Assembly: GCA_902801485.1 (NCBI GenBank)
Contig: CADCIP010000011.1
Location: 16,992-80,991 of the forward strand
Direction: 5' to 3'
Source of the DNA: an uncultured Bacteroidales bacterium
GTDB lineage: Bacteria; Bacteroidota; Bacteroidia; Bacteroidales; Bacteroidaceae
DNA: 64,000 nt
Part shown: piece by piece, positions 8,380 through 17,081 of the stretch
Layout: each line of letters begins with the position of its first letter
Numbering within the stretch: the stretch's first letter is position 1
Made by a program: the position numbers and the translations under genes
The notes under the pieces: model-generated
What the model was told of the DNA's origin: nothing
Database searches by the model: none
What the model saw: the letters and a program-made list of their open reading frames with translations, nothing else

Positions 8380-9123
8380 TTAGAAAGCAACCTTGATGCC
8401 CGTTGTCATGCTGGCGAACCCAGGGCCGAAACTGCTGCTCAGCACATTAAAGGGATTGTACTTATAGTAGATACCTATGTGGTGAATGTTTATCTCGGCA
8501 CCTACGCCCAGGGAAACGGTATTCTCGTGTATGTTGCCGGCAGTAATCTTCTGCTCCTCGCCATTCAGATAATACTTTGTCTTGAGTGAAGCCCAAGGAG
8601 TGATGTACAGTTCCGGACCTACGGCAAAATACATTTTCTTGTTGAAGTAATGGTAGTACTTCAGGGGGAAGGAAAGGCTGAAGGTGTGAATGCGACTGAA
8701 CTTAGGCTCTGTGCCGGCAGGATAATTGTATGTATGAATTTTCCCGTCCGGTTCCTTTACGAACATTCTGTCTGTCATTCTATAGTTACGCCAGTCGAAT
8801 CCCATTCCCAGACGCAAGAAATCCTTTCTGCCCACGCGAATCTTACCACTGATAACATCTCCCCATTCTATTTCGAACGACTGACCCATATTTATGCCGA
8901 CACCAGGATCCTGGCTGACACCGCCAATAAAACCAAACGAGAAGGTTGAACAGAGAGAGCCCTTGACTGTTGCCTTAGAACTGGTGGTAGTCTTACTCAC
9001 TTTCAGTCCAGGCAGTTCAAAGTCCCATCCGCCGGGATATTTGTCATCATTATTATCATTGTCTGCAAACACGTTTGTTACCGCGAACACGGCCACTGCT
9101 ATGGCCAAAAGATACTTTTTCAT
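8380..9123 (-). CDS. Outer-membrane beta-barrel protein
   Basis: The 247-residue protein has a signal peptide (cut after NVFA) and then an acidic D/N-rich stretch. Alternating hydrophobic/aromatic strands follow (RLGMGFDWRNYRM, FSLSFPLKYYHYF, MYFAVGPELYI, VSLGVGAEINIHHIGIYYKYN). It ends in Phe (TTGIKVAF), as expected for BAM-assembled barrels. The likely fold is a small 8-10-strand barrel; the cargo or role is unknown. It lies 47 bp downstream of the sigma/anti-sigma/secreted-protein cassette on the same strand and could be read through from it. Confidence 0.75.
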   Translation of the reverse strand: MKKYLLAIAVAVFAVTNVFADNDNNDDKYPGGWDFELPGLKVSKTTTSSKATVKGSLCSTFSFGFIGGVSQDPGVGINMGQSFEIEWGDVISGKIRVGRKDFLRLGMGFDWRNYRMTDRMFVKEPDGKIHTYNYPAGTEPKFSRIHTFSLSFPLKYYHYFNKKMYFAVGPELYITPWASLKTKYYLNGEEQKITAGNIHENTVSLGVGAEINIHHIGIYYKYNPFNVLSSSFGPGFASMTTGIKVAF

Positions 9124-9170
9124 ATTTTTAATCTATTAAACTGATAACCTGTTAAACTAATAACCTATTC

Positions 9171-9632
9171 TCATTTTCTCTTGAATGTTTTTCTCAAGTC
9201 TGCAAGTGAGGCTTCGCCCTCCATATAGACCATAGTGATGTCGAATTTGGTCGACTTGGGTCTGCATTGGTAGCAGATGTAGCGATGTGATCCCTTATCG
9301 TTATCTGTTAGCTGCACAATGGCGTAATAGAGGAAGCCGTCGCGAGTCTCCATCTCCATGTTGCTGTCGTCGTCAGAGATGCGTTCTCTCATGTCAATGT
9401 TGAAAAGAGCATCCGCCTTTGCCCGCTGTGAGTTATTGGCCAGGAACTTGACCGTGTGAAGCAGTCTTAGCTTATAAGGTGCCACGTTGTCTCCCTTTAT
9501 AAGGCTTTCCTGCATATACTGCTTGGCGATGACCTTTCCTTCGAAGACCTCATTAATCTGCAATCCCCGCTGAGCTGAGGTGCTCAGGCAGATGCCAATA
9601 AGCATTGATAATATAAATAATGTTCGTTTCAT
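9171..9632 (-). CDS. Secreted protein of the sigma/anti-sigma cassette
   Basis: The 153-residue protein has a signal peptide (LSTSAQ cleavage region). I do not assign it to a family with confidence. Its start overlaps the anti-sigma stop by 4 bp (ATGA), so translation is coupled. The mature part is mixed alpha/beta with two nearby cysteines (ICYQC) and a basic C-terminus (RKTFKRK). Position suggests an exported partner of the regulatory pair, for example a stress effector or signal. Confidence 0.75.
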   Translation of the reverse strand: MKRTLFILSMLIGICLSTSAQRGLQINEVFEGKVIAKQYMQESLIKGDNVAPYKLRLLHTVKFLANNSQRAKADALFNIDMRERISDDDSNMEMETRDGFLYYAIVQLTDNDKGSHRYICYQCRPKSTKFDITMVYMEGEASLADLRKTFKRK

Positions 9633-10087
9633 TTTGCATTAAATAAATCTGTAAGTTGTTCTTCTTCGTTTCCGTTGCTGAATATCTCCTGCAGGGCTTC
9701 CTGCCCCATCTGCATGGCCTGCGCCTGATTGGTAATCATCTTGCCATCCACGTATGCTATAGCCATGTTCTCGTCGTGCTTAGGCGGAGTCAGGAAGATA
9801 ACAGCAAAGGCTGCAACGCAAGCTGCTGCCACTAATGGCCACAACTTAACACTTCGGCGAACAGCCGGAATCTGCCCTTCGGAGAAACGGTCCAAGGCTT
9901 CCACGCTGGGTGTTTCTGCTTTCTCTTCCAGCACAGCAAACATTCTGGCGTATGGAGTCAGTCCGGCAGGCAGGTCTTTGGTGTTGCCAAAGTATTCCTT
10001 CAGCAGTCGCTGCTCCTCCTGAGTACTCTCCCCCTCCATGTAGCGGGCGAGGTATTCTTGTACGTTTTCTGATGTCACCTTCTTCAT
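9629..10087 (-). CDS. Putative anti-sigma factor, single-pass membrane protein
   Basis: The 152-residue protein has a cytoplasmic N-terminal helical region of about 80 residues (EYLARYMEGESTQEEQ, resembling the zinc-less anti-sigma domains of Bacteroidetes). One membrane segment follows (LWPLVAAACVAAFAVIFL, about 81-98), then a periplasmic tail. It overlaps the end of the ECF sigma gene by 4 bp and the start of the next gene by 4 bp. The gene order is the main support for the anti-sigma call. Confidence 0.7.
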   Translation of the reverse strand: MKKVTSENVQEYLARYMEGESTQEEQRLLKEYFGNTKDLPAGLTPYARMFAVLEEKAETPSVEALDRFSEGQIPAVRRSVKLWPLVAAACVAAFAVIFLTPPKHDENMAIAYVDGKMITNQAQAMQMGQEALQEIFSNGNEEEQLTDLFNAK

Positions 10088-10605
10088 AGTTCTACAGCTT
10101 TTAGTTGTTCTGCTTCACGTTTCATGAGTTTCTCCAAGAGACTTTTCCTTGCTTTGCAGAGAGCCGTACGGACGGTCACCTCGCTGATGCCCAGGATTTC
10201 AGCAATCTCACTGTTCTCCAGTCCGTCCTGCTGGCTCATCCTCAGAATCTGCATCTGGGAAGACGGAAGTTCCTCTATCTTTTCCTCCAGCCATTGGGCA
10301 TTCTCTTTTTCTTCCAGCATCCACTGCGAATCATGTGTGCTGATAAGTTTTATCTCCTCGTTAAGCTCCATAGGAATAATCCTTCTCTGCCTGAGTTTTG
10401 AGACACACAGATTTTTGCAGATGGCATAGGAAAGAGCCTGAACGGAGTGGACCTCATCCAGTTTCTCCCTGATAGTCCACAGCTTGAGCAACGTGTCCTG
10501 CACATTATCTTCAGCCTCGGCTTCATCCTTCAGGAATCGCAGGCTCAGCGCCATGATGCCCGCCCTCAACCGGCGGGCTAATGTACAGAACTCTTCTCTT
10601 TCCAT
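10084..10605 (-). CDS. ECF RNA polymerase sigma factor
   Basis: I place the start at the ATG at 10605 (MEREEF..., 173 residues). A longer frame reaches 10797 but would begin upstream of the best promoter, and those extra residues are hydrophobic and unlike sigma factors. Sigma region 2 is seen in LRAGIMALSLRFLKDEAEAEDNVQDTLL (split across residues 14-42). Region 4 is seen in LPSSQMQILRM followed by the helix-turn-helix EIAEILGISEVTVRTAL. It should direct polymerase to genes controlled with the downstream anti-sigma. Confidence 0.88.
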   Translation of the reverse strand: MEREEFCTLARRLRAGIMALSLRFLKDEAEAEDNVQDTLLKLWTIREKLDEVHSVQALSYAICKNLCVSKLRQRRIIPMELNEEIKLISTHDSQWMLEEKENAQWLEEKIEELPSSQMQILRMSQQDGLENSEIAEILGISEVTVRTALCKARKSLLEKLMKREAEQLKAVEL

Positions 10606-10686
10606 TCTTAATTTCTCTCTCTTAATTCTTAATTCGAATCTATCATGTTCTACTCTATAGACGCAGAACATTTCGTTTTGTTCCCG

Positions 10687-10694
10687 CAAAAATA
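10687..10694 (-). promoter_or_regulatory. -7 box of the sigma cassette
   Basis: TATTTTTG on the minus strand matches TAnnTTTG about 80 bp before the chosen sigma ATG. No clear TTTG sits at the expected -33 distance. Confidence 0.35.
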
Positions 10695-10939
10695 CATTTT
10701 TTTTACTATATTTCCTGCGAAGATACAAAAAAATAATGAGCCCACCCAAAGGTAAGCCCGTTATGTTTGGAAATAAAGCAAAAGCCAGATAGGTCACACT
10801 TATTCCTTCTTCCCTCTTACATCTTACATCATCTTATTCAGGATGAGAAATAATCAACTTAGAAAAAATTTTATTTAAGCTACTTTTTGCTCGGAATCAA
10901 ATTAGATAATTATCACAAATAAGCTTCAAAAATTGGCTT

Positions 10940-11097
10940 AGTCACCTTTGCTTCATTCAGATAATCTCCATGAGTCATTCCCCTTATCTCCACAACTCAT
11001 TCAGATAATCCCTTTAGGGGGTAAAGGATTATCTCGATGACCTGTTCCCAACGTGGGAACAGCTTGTTCAGATAAGGGGAACGAAGTAAAGGTGACT
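10940..11097. other. Nested palindromic element (possible structured RNA or repeat element)
   Basis: The outer arms 10940-10954 and 11083-11097 are complementary over 15 positions, with one G-T wobble. Inside, 10978-10989 pairs perfectly with 11070-11081 (12 bp). Two inner hairpins follow: 11003-11016 with 11022-11034 (one bulge), and 11042-11050 with 11054-11062 (CTGTTCCCA and its complement, loop ACG). The word ATTCAGATAATC also occurs twice directly (near 10955 and 11000). It lies 10 bp past the stop of the BspA-like gene, where it could also protect or end that transcript. Confidence 0.7.
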
Positions 11098-11107
11098 TTG
11101 GGTGATT

Positions 11108-14100
11108 TTACTTAATTAAAACCTTTTTGCTTGTTCCATCACTCATGCGGATAATGTTCAGACCCTTTTGGGGAACAGATGATATGCGCTGACCATTCAA
11201 ATTATAGAATTCTTTTTCGCTTGTAGAAAAATATGGGGTGAGGACTTCAATATTTGTTTCCATTGAATTGTCAATGTTATAAAAATGATAATCCTTACCG
11301 TTAGAGTCAAAGAAGTGGATTTCGTGTACACTTACATCGTCACGCGAGACACCGTTTATTGCCATGTTTAGCAGTTCTCCTGCAATGCCATTAAACTCCA
11401 TATTGGATGTTGACAGTACAGCAACTCGATAATGGCCATCCTCCAGTTTGTTATAGATTAGTTGATGATTCTGATTACGACCAGTATTTAGTATCATCTT
11501 TGCTACTTCAGATTTTTCGGGTAAATAAAGGTCGAACTGGAATGCCGTATACTGACGATTGTTGTTCATACATAATGACAGCGTTCCATTTTCTTCTTTC
11601 AATATCAATTCATCACGTTCTTCATAAGGGTTAGATGCAATTCTTGCCTTAACAAGGTTCTGACTATCAATTATCTCATTCACCACAACCACGGCATCGC
11701 CAAGATTCACTGTTCCATCATTATTTATATCTGCCAGGAACTCAAAGAAAGAATCGGAAGGCGTTCCCACCACAAAGTGCGCGATATCCATGACATCCTG
11801 CTCATTCACATCCTCATCTTGGTTTACGTCAGGGCTGGGGAATTCAACGATTTTCTCAATAGTCTTCCACCCTTCTGTCTGCATATAGCGTTCCTTTGTT
11901 CCTGCTGGAACATATAATGTATATGAATTGGAGCGCTCGCCAAAGTCATAATATGATGTTATGGGGAATGGGTCGATTATATGAGAAATGACCATCTCGA
12001 TAGACCCACTACGAAAAGCCCACTTTCCCATAACACACAATGTAGAAGGAAGTTCCACTTTTTTCAATGCTTTACAATTGGCAAAAGCACCATACTCGTC
12101 AGAATCATTTCCACCAACAATGACGAGGCCCTCGGGAAGAATGACTTCCTCCAATGCTTCACAGTCATGAAAAGCTGTTCCGCCAATCTCATACAACCCT
12201 AACGGGAAATCAACATTCTGAAGGGAACGGCATCTATAAAATGCTCTTTTGCCTATCTTACGTAAGCCCAATGGGAATTTTATACTTCGAAGTGATTCAC
12301 AAGATTCGAACGCATAGTCATCAATAACTTCTAGAGAAGAGCCCAAAGACACATCTTCCAACATCTTGCAGTAATCAAAGGCGTGTGCAGGAATAATTTT
12401 AACTTTATCTCCTATTACAAGATGTTTCAACTTATCACAGAATTGGAAGATAAATCTCCCTTCTACCTGAGGAGCATTGTATGTAACATTGGTTAAGGAA
12501 CCACATTCATAGAAAGCTCTTTCGCCAATTCTTTCTATACTCTCAGGAATAATCACACTCTGAATAGCACATTTATGGAAAGCCATCTGCCCAATTTCTT
12601 TTAATCCATCAGGCAAATTGATGGCATTTAGTGAGGTAAAACTATCAAAAGCATAATCTCCAATACCTTCTAATGATGCTGGTAAAGTAATGTTTGTAAG
12701 AGTTGTTTTAACTTCCCTAAAAGCATAGTTCCCGATATATTGTAACGTAGTAGGAAACTGTATTTCTGTCAATGTAGAAGATGGACGTTTAAAACCATCC
12801 GCCAATCCTAACGTACCCTCCCGGAAATTGAGTTTAGTCATGTTTTTATCACAACCTATAGCAATTGTTCCTATGTATGTTATACCTTCAAGGGATTCCT
12901 TATTATCAGCAAACCACGGGGTTCCTTCAAAAGAATCTGATGCCATCCTTGATAGAAATGGTGAAAGATTCATAGACGTCAGGTTTTTACAATTCTGGAA
13001 TGCACCTGCTCCTATAGCTTTTAGATTATCCGAGAATCTAATCGAAGAAATGTATTTGCAGCCATAAAAAGCACCAGAAGGTATATTGGTCAATAATTCC
13101 AAATTGAGATGCCCGTTTTCTTCAAGCTTCAGAAGTGAGGCACAGTTGTAGAAAGCATTTTCACCCAATTCCTGCAATTTACTAAGTTCAGGTATAATCA
13201 ATAAATCTGTACAACCGCTAAACGCCGCATCACCTATTGCGATAGGCTCATTGGCCATCACAAATTCCTGTAATTTATTGCAACCACTCATGGCATAAGC
13301 TCCTACTTCATCAAAAGAGGCAGGCCAAACAATGCGTTTTAGCGACATACCATTAAAGGCATAGGGCAGATATGGATCATAATGATCATGATAATGAGGT
13401 GGCCAAGAACTGAGCGTTTCCCCTTTCCATGATGTATCTCTACGTGCCTCTCCAATAAAGAATCGATAATATTCTGGTGACATCGAGCCATCCATCATGC
13501 GTGTGTAACTATAATAATACTCATCACTGGGTACAAGTGTTACTTCGCTTAAATCAAGAGTGTCGAGTTCTGCCAGCTTTCCCTCTGCGGCTCGAATCAC
13601 CTTAATATCTGCCGCGCTGAGTTTACCCTTGATTACAAGGTTTGTTATCTTTTCTTTGTCAATCGATGCTAAAGCTTCTGCCAGACCACCTGCATCTTCA
13701 ACCGTTACGCTGTCACCATGAGAGTCGGTTTCACCTTCATCCTCCATCTCTATGATATTCGTGAACGAACTCCACCCATTGGCCCCTATATAAGCAATCT
13801 TTCTTCCATGCGGGACATATAATACAGCATCATTCAAAGGCACAAAAGGACGAGCTTTGGGAGAAATTATGGGAGGTGTTTTCGCATAACAATATATTTT
13901 GGGCGCAACAGTCTCTGTAAAGGAATTCTCTGCAATGCTTTGCAAAGTGGATGGCAAACTGATAAGATTTATTCCCCTGATATAATTAAACCCGGATAAT
14001 GATGTTATACCTTCTGGTATTATAATCTCTTTAAGTAATTCACCTGCAACATAATACTTTACTTCTGTGAAATAATAGAAAAAGGGTATAGGCAGTCCGA

Positions 14101-14614
14101 TAATTTCAGTTATATCATTGACATTGACGGTAACATCTGTCACGCTACAACCGAAACCTTGAGGAAAAGCTTGTGTACCTACAGACTGTAGTTTACCCGA
14201 GAAAATGATTGACGTCAAGGTACTCCCTCCCACATAGAAGGCATAGTCTCCAATATATTTCACATTACTAAGGTCAAGAGAAGAGATGTTTGAACAGTTC
14301 CGGAAAGCAGAAGCTCCTACAGTACTTACGTTTCCAAAGTTAACGGCACTAATCTCGCAATTCATAAAAGCCTCCTCGCCTATTGTTACTACAGAATACG
14401 TTGTACCCTTGTACTCCACCTCGAGAGGAATGTTAAGCACGCCTTCGAAGGATATGTCCTCAAGCCCCATCACTGTGGCAGTATTTCCAATGGTTGACAA
14501 AGAAATTTTCAAAACAGCTCCCTCGCTTGTGGTGTAAGTCGTTCTCTCTATTGCCATTGCACTACTAAATACAAAAGCCAATATCGTTATTAGCAAGTGT
14601 ACCTTATTTTTCAT
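11108..14614 (-). CDS. BspA-like leucine-rich-repeat surface protein with dockerin-like pair and sorting tail
   Basis: I use the ATG at 14614 (1168 residues). It gives a clean signal peptide (MKNKVHLLITILAF) and lies 29 bp after a near-perfect promoter; the longer frame to 14761 would start upstream of it. Most of the protein is Treponema/BspA-type LRR_5 repeats (FxxCxxLxxIxLPxxLxxIGxxAF). A central insert (DAGGLAEALASIDKEK) separates two repeat blocks. Near the end, two calcium-loop-like motifs (DVNQDEDVNEQDV and DINNDGTVNLGDA) resemble a dockerin pair. The last residues (YNLNGQR ... KKVLIK) are a sorting-type tail. Likely an adhesin or glycan-binding surface protein. Confidence 0.88.
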   Translation of the reverse strand: MKNKVHLLITILAFVFSSAMAIERTTYTTSEGAVLKISLSTIGNTATVMGLEDISFEGVLNIPLEVEYKGTTYSVVTIGEEAFMNCEISAVNFGNVSTVGASAFRNCSNISSLDLSNVKYIGDYAFYVGGSTLTSIIFSGKLQSVGTQAFPQGFGCSVTDVTVNVNDITEIIGLPIPFFYYFTEVKYYVAGELLKEIIIPEGITSLSGFNYIRGINLISLPSTLQSIAENSFTETVAPKIYCYAKTPPIISPKARPFVPLNDAVLYVPHGRKIAYIGANGWSSFTNIIEMEDEGETDSHGDSVTVEDAGGLAEALASIDKEKITNLVIKGKLSAADIKVIRAAEGKLAELDTLDLSEVTLVPSDEYYYSYTRMMDGSMSPEYYRFFIGEARRDTSWKGETLSSWPPHYHDHYDPYLPYAFNGMSLKRIVWPASFDEVGAYAMSGCNKLQEFVMANEPIAIGDAAFSGCTDLLIIPELSKLQELGENAFYNCASLLKLEENGHLNLELLTNIPSGAFYGCKYISSIRFSDNLKAIGAGAFQNCKNLTSMNLSPFLSRMASDSFEGTPWFADNKESLEGITYIGTIAIGCDKNMTKLNFREGTLGLADGFKRPSSTLTEIQFPTTLQYIGNYAFREVKTTLTNITLPASLEGIGDYAFDSFTSLNAINLPDGLKEIGQMAFHKCAIQSVIIPESIERIGERAFYECGSLTNVTYNAPQVEGRFIFQFCDKLKHLVIGDKVKIIPAHAFDYCKMLEDVSLGSSLEVIDDYAFESCESLRSIKFPLGLRKIGKRAFYRCRSLQNVDFPLGLYEIGGTAFHDCEALEEVILPEGLVIVGGNDSDEYGAFANCKALKKVELPSTLCVMGKWAFRSGSIEMVISHIIDPFPITSYYDFGERSNSYTLYVPAGTKERYMQTEGWKTIEKIVEFPSPDVNQDEDVNEQDVMDIAHFVVGTPSDSFFEFLADINNDGTVNLGDAVVVVNEIIDSQNLVKARIASNPYEERDELILKEENGTLSLCMNNNRQYTAFQFDLYLPEKSEVAKMILNTGRNQNHQLIYNKLEDGHYRVAVLSTSNMEFNGIAGELLNMAINGVSRDDVSVHEIHFFDSNGKDYHFYNIDNSMETNIEVLTPYFSTSEKEFYNLNGQRISSVPQKGLNIIRMSDGTSKKVLIK

Positions 14615-14643
14615 AATTATTAGTGGTTTGTTGTTCAATTCTG

Positions 14644-14674
14644 CAAAAATAACGATTATTCTAATTCGCACAAA
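14644..14674 (-). promoter_or_regulatory. Promoter of the BspA-like gene
   Basis: On the minus strand TTTG (14671-14674) is followed after 19 bases by TATTTTTG (14644-14650 plus 14651). The predicted start of transcription is about 25 bp before the ATG at 14614. The TTTG box lies inside the 44-bp element repeated near 27815. Confidence 0.75.
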
Positions 14675-14701
14675 GGAAAAGGGTGTTTTTCTTACGAAAA
14701 A
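14658..14701 (+). repeat. Flanking direct repeat, left copy
   Basis: This 44-bp stretch (core ATTCGCACAAAG, then a G-run, TTTTCTTA, GAAAAA) matches 27815-27859 in the same orientation at roughly 38 of 45 positions by hand alignment. The two copies bracket the ADP-ribose/kinase operon. Confidence 0.6.
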
Positions 14702-15046
14702 GGGATTAGACGTTAGCAAAGCTGATAATTGAAAGTTGAAAATTATTAAACTTAACGTCAACGATAACCATGAAGATGTAAAAAGGCTAACGTGAAGCGA
14801 GAAGGCCTGTTACAGTAGAATCATCACAGCAGTTATTCCGGGAAATGTTTTTACTCTCTTCATACCCAGCAGTCAGGGCCTTTTTAACCCCGATTTCAGA
14901 ACCGAGAGGTAACCGGGAGGTACTCCGGGGGTAGTAATCCCCTTTTTTCGTCAAAACTCACGTCACTTGAATATTGAACGTCAATGTTCCGTTTTTGGCT
15001 ATATGCAGAAATACTTTTCGGTTATTTACACATAGGCAAGAGACAA
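14702..15046. other. Gene-free gap with an 11-bp tandem motif
   Basis: I see no credible coding frame. At 14901-14934 there are three tandem imperfect units (ACCGAGAGGTA, ACCGGGAGGTA, CTCCGGGGGTAG), a GC-rich patch in AT-rich DNA. Nothing else is recognisable. Confidence 0.5.
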
Positions 15047-15538
15047 TTAATCACTGCCTTTTACCAGATAGAAAGATTCCGTTTTATCCGTCAGAAAAAC
15101 GTTTAATTCATTATGATCGCAATATAGCTCCCCATTAAAGGTTTTGTCCCAACCCTCAGCAGAAGAAAGCTTAATCACTCGTCCATCAAATGTATAAGTC
15201 CCCTTCTTAAATAACTGGATGACGCTATCCTTCTCATTCACAATGTAATAGTTGAACTCGTAGGTATAGTTCTTGTGTAGGAATATATTCACGGCATTCG
15301 CCTCGTGAGGCTTAAACCAGTACCCGAAAAGCACCTTTTCATCATACACTTCGTCAGAATCCAACTCTGCATACAACTGCTCTGTAATCGGATGATCAAA
15401 TTCGGCAGAGATATCTTCCTCATAATCAACAAGGGAATTCTCCGATGCCACCTCGGTTTCCTCCTCTCTGAAAGAAGGACAGCAAATCAACCATCCCAGA
15501 CAGATTAAAACCAGTATAAAAAGGAATAGTTTCTTCAT
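15047..15538 (-). CDS. Hypothetical exported protein or lipoprotein
   Basis: The 163-residue protein begins with a hydrophobic signal (MKKLFLFILVLICLGWLICC). The two terminal cysteines could be a non-standard lipobox. An acidic linker follows (EEETEVASENSLVDYEED), then a beta-rich domain with FGYWFKPHEAN, YEFNYYIV, GTYTFDGRVIKLSS. The pattern resembles small lipocalin-like or DUF-type cell-envelope proteins, but I do not recognise the family. It is downstream of the large operon in the same direction, about 290 bp after its last gene. Confidence 0.6.
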   Translation of the reverse strand: MKKLFLFILVLICLGWLICCPSFREEETEVASENSLVDYEEDISAEFDHPITEQLYAELDSDEVYDEKVLFGYWFKPHEANAVNIFLHKNYTYEFNYYIVNEKDSVIQLFKKGTYTFDGRVIKLSSAEGWDKTFNGELYCDHNELNVFLTDKTESFYLVKGSD

Positions 15539-15596
15539 GATGGATTTATTTTTTCTTATTAAAGTAAATTAAAACGGATCAGAATCTGTCTGGGGT

Positions 15597-15719
15597 TCAT
15601 TTCGGAGAATTTGTGGGTTTCTCGCCAAACTTAATGTTCCCGTCCAAATCAGCCATATCGACTAAATCTGAAATGACATTGTAGCCAATTAACCCATAAT
15701 CTTTAGCTCCTATGGACAT
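15597..15719 (-). CDS. Possible small protein, 40 residues
   Basis: A short frame starts at the ATG at 15719 and stops at 15597. It encodes MSIGAKDYGLIGYNVISDLV followed by an acidic MADLDG and a KPTNSPK end. No family is recognised and no strong promoter box lies upstream. It may be a real small gene or the remnant of a longer one (the DLDGNIKFGE part looks like the edge of a folded domain). Confidence 0.3.
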   Translation of the reverse strand: MSIGAKDYGLIGYNVISDLVDMADLDGNIKFGEKPTNSPK

Positions 15720-15829
15720 ATATTAATACCTTTTTAAGTTAGATAGTTTTCTGTTACGATGACAAAGGTAAACATTCTTTGCGATACCCACAAACAATCT
15801 TCATTCACAAGCCTTGAGTATTTGAAATT

Positions 15830-17077
15830 TTATTCCCATATAACTAAGTCGCGAGGCAAATCTATCTTCTTTGGTTCACCCCTCATTCCATATATATAAT
15901 AATGTCTTGCCAGACTATCGTCAAATTGAGAGACAAAGGAGCCACGAATACGCGCACATTTCTCATTGATGGAGTTAAGCGTTGGATTGGTCACATCCTC
16001 AATACTTTTGATAACTCTTTCATTAAGGCCAAAAGGCTTAATCTTGCAGTATAGTTCTTTCAGTTCCTCCCTGTAATCAGGCAAATTCTTAAATGCAATA
16101 CCTTCCGGATGTCTAAGATATAGTAGATAAACGGCCTTTACTAATGGCTCCATCTTAATCTCCTTGCCATAGTCTGAGAGCATCACAGCCCCATCATTAG
16201 TTATAGTCAGCTTACTTATTCTGACCTGATTTTTCAGTTTGTCATCGTGAAAGCCCAAACGCCATAGTGTCTTATCGCATCGTTGTCCTTCATAGTATTT
16301 GTAAAGTACATCATTGAAAATGTCATTTGGGGAGACAAGGTCAAAGAGTGTCATACACGACCTGACTTTCAGTACATCAGGGAATCCAAAGATATCATCA
16401 GTTGAGGGATTGCCACAATCAAGCAATGCCTGGGTAATCTCACGAAGGCGCACACCAAGCACTGGGTGCTCCAAATAAGCCTTGGCTTCCTCCTTACTGC
16501 TGATACCATAGAACTCAGAATTATAGCTATGCCCCAAGCCTTTAATCTGTGGGAATATATACCATATCCAATGACTACGTTTCTCTCCATCTTTGACTTC
16601 ATTGAGAGCACTTATATAATCCAATTTCTGGGCCTCTAAGAATCGCTCCAAATCGTAATGGACTTCACTCCCTCCCAACGCATCTATAAAACTCTTTGGC
16701 AGGTTGACATTTTTTAACTCCAATGCACCAACAAAGAACTGGGCGATCTCCTCATCATGATAGCCTGCGATACCACAGCCCACACGAGTGACCAAGAAGA
16801 ACAAATCCGGATTCGCTTTGGCAAAAGCGATAAACCTGTCAACAGCCTCTTTCACCTCCTTGTCCTTGCGAATGTTTTTGCCATAATCTACAGGGATAGC
16901 ATAGCACTGGCCTTGTAATCCTTCTGCCTGTCCCCATACTGCACCAAACTTCTTGCGAGCAGTACCAGAAGCACCGCCAGTATGATATCCCAGCACATTA
17001 CTTCCAAATACAAAAATCTGCTTGGGCAACAATGTGTCTATATAGTCGGGGGTATAACCTCCAAGTTTCTCTTCCAT
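15830..17077 (-). CDS. Macro-like (A1S_2505-type) / DUF1810 fusion protein
   Basis: The 415-residue protein has three parts. Residues about 18-125 match the A1S_2505-type, macro-domain-like proteins: IFVFGSNVLGYHTGGASGTA forms a glycine-rich loop, then GLQGQCYAIP, then VTRVGCGIAGY. Residues about 141-275 match DUF1810 (YDLERFLEAQ, HWIWYIFPQ near 159-167, and MTLFDLVSP). The last 130 residues are a domain I do not recognise. Macro-fold domains bind or hydrolyse ADP-ribose conjugates. As the last gene of an operon with DarT-like and NADAR-like proteins, it is a plausible ADP-ribose reader or eraser. It starts 4 bp after the PP2C stop. Confidence 0.75.
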   Translation of the reverse strand: MEEKLGGYTPDYIDTLLPKQIFVFGSNVLGYHTGGASGTARKKFGAVWGQAEGLQGQCYAIPVDYGKNIRKDKEVKEAVDRFIAFAKANPDLFFLVTRVGCGIAGYHDEEIAQFFVGALELKNVNLPKSFIDALGGSEVHYDLERFLEAQKLDYISALNEVKDGEKRSHWIWYIFPQIKGLGHSYNSEFYGISSKEEAKAYLEHPVLGVRLREITQALLDCGNPSTDDIFGFPDVLKVRSCMTLFDLVSPNDIFNDVLYKYYEGQRCDKTLWRLGFHDDKLKNQVRISKLTITNDGAVMLSDYGKEIKMEPLVKAVYLLYLRHPEGIAFKNLPDYREELKELYCKIKPFGLNERVIKSIEDVTNPTLNSINEKCARIRGSFVSQFDDSLARHYYIYGMRGEPKKIDLPRDLVIWE

Positions 17078-17081
17078 AGGT

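Noticed and set aside
10606-10797. N-terminal extension of the ECF sigma factor
   Set aside because: The extra residues are hydrophobic and not sigma-like, and the best -7 box lies inside this stretch.
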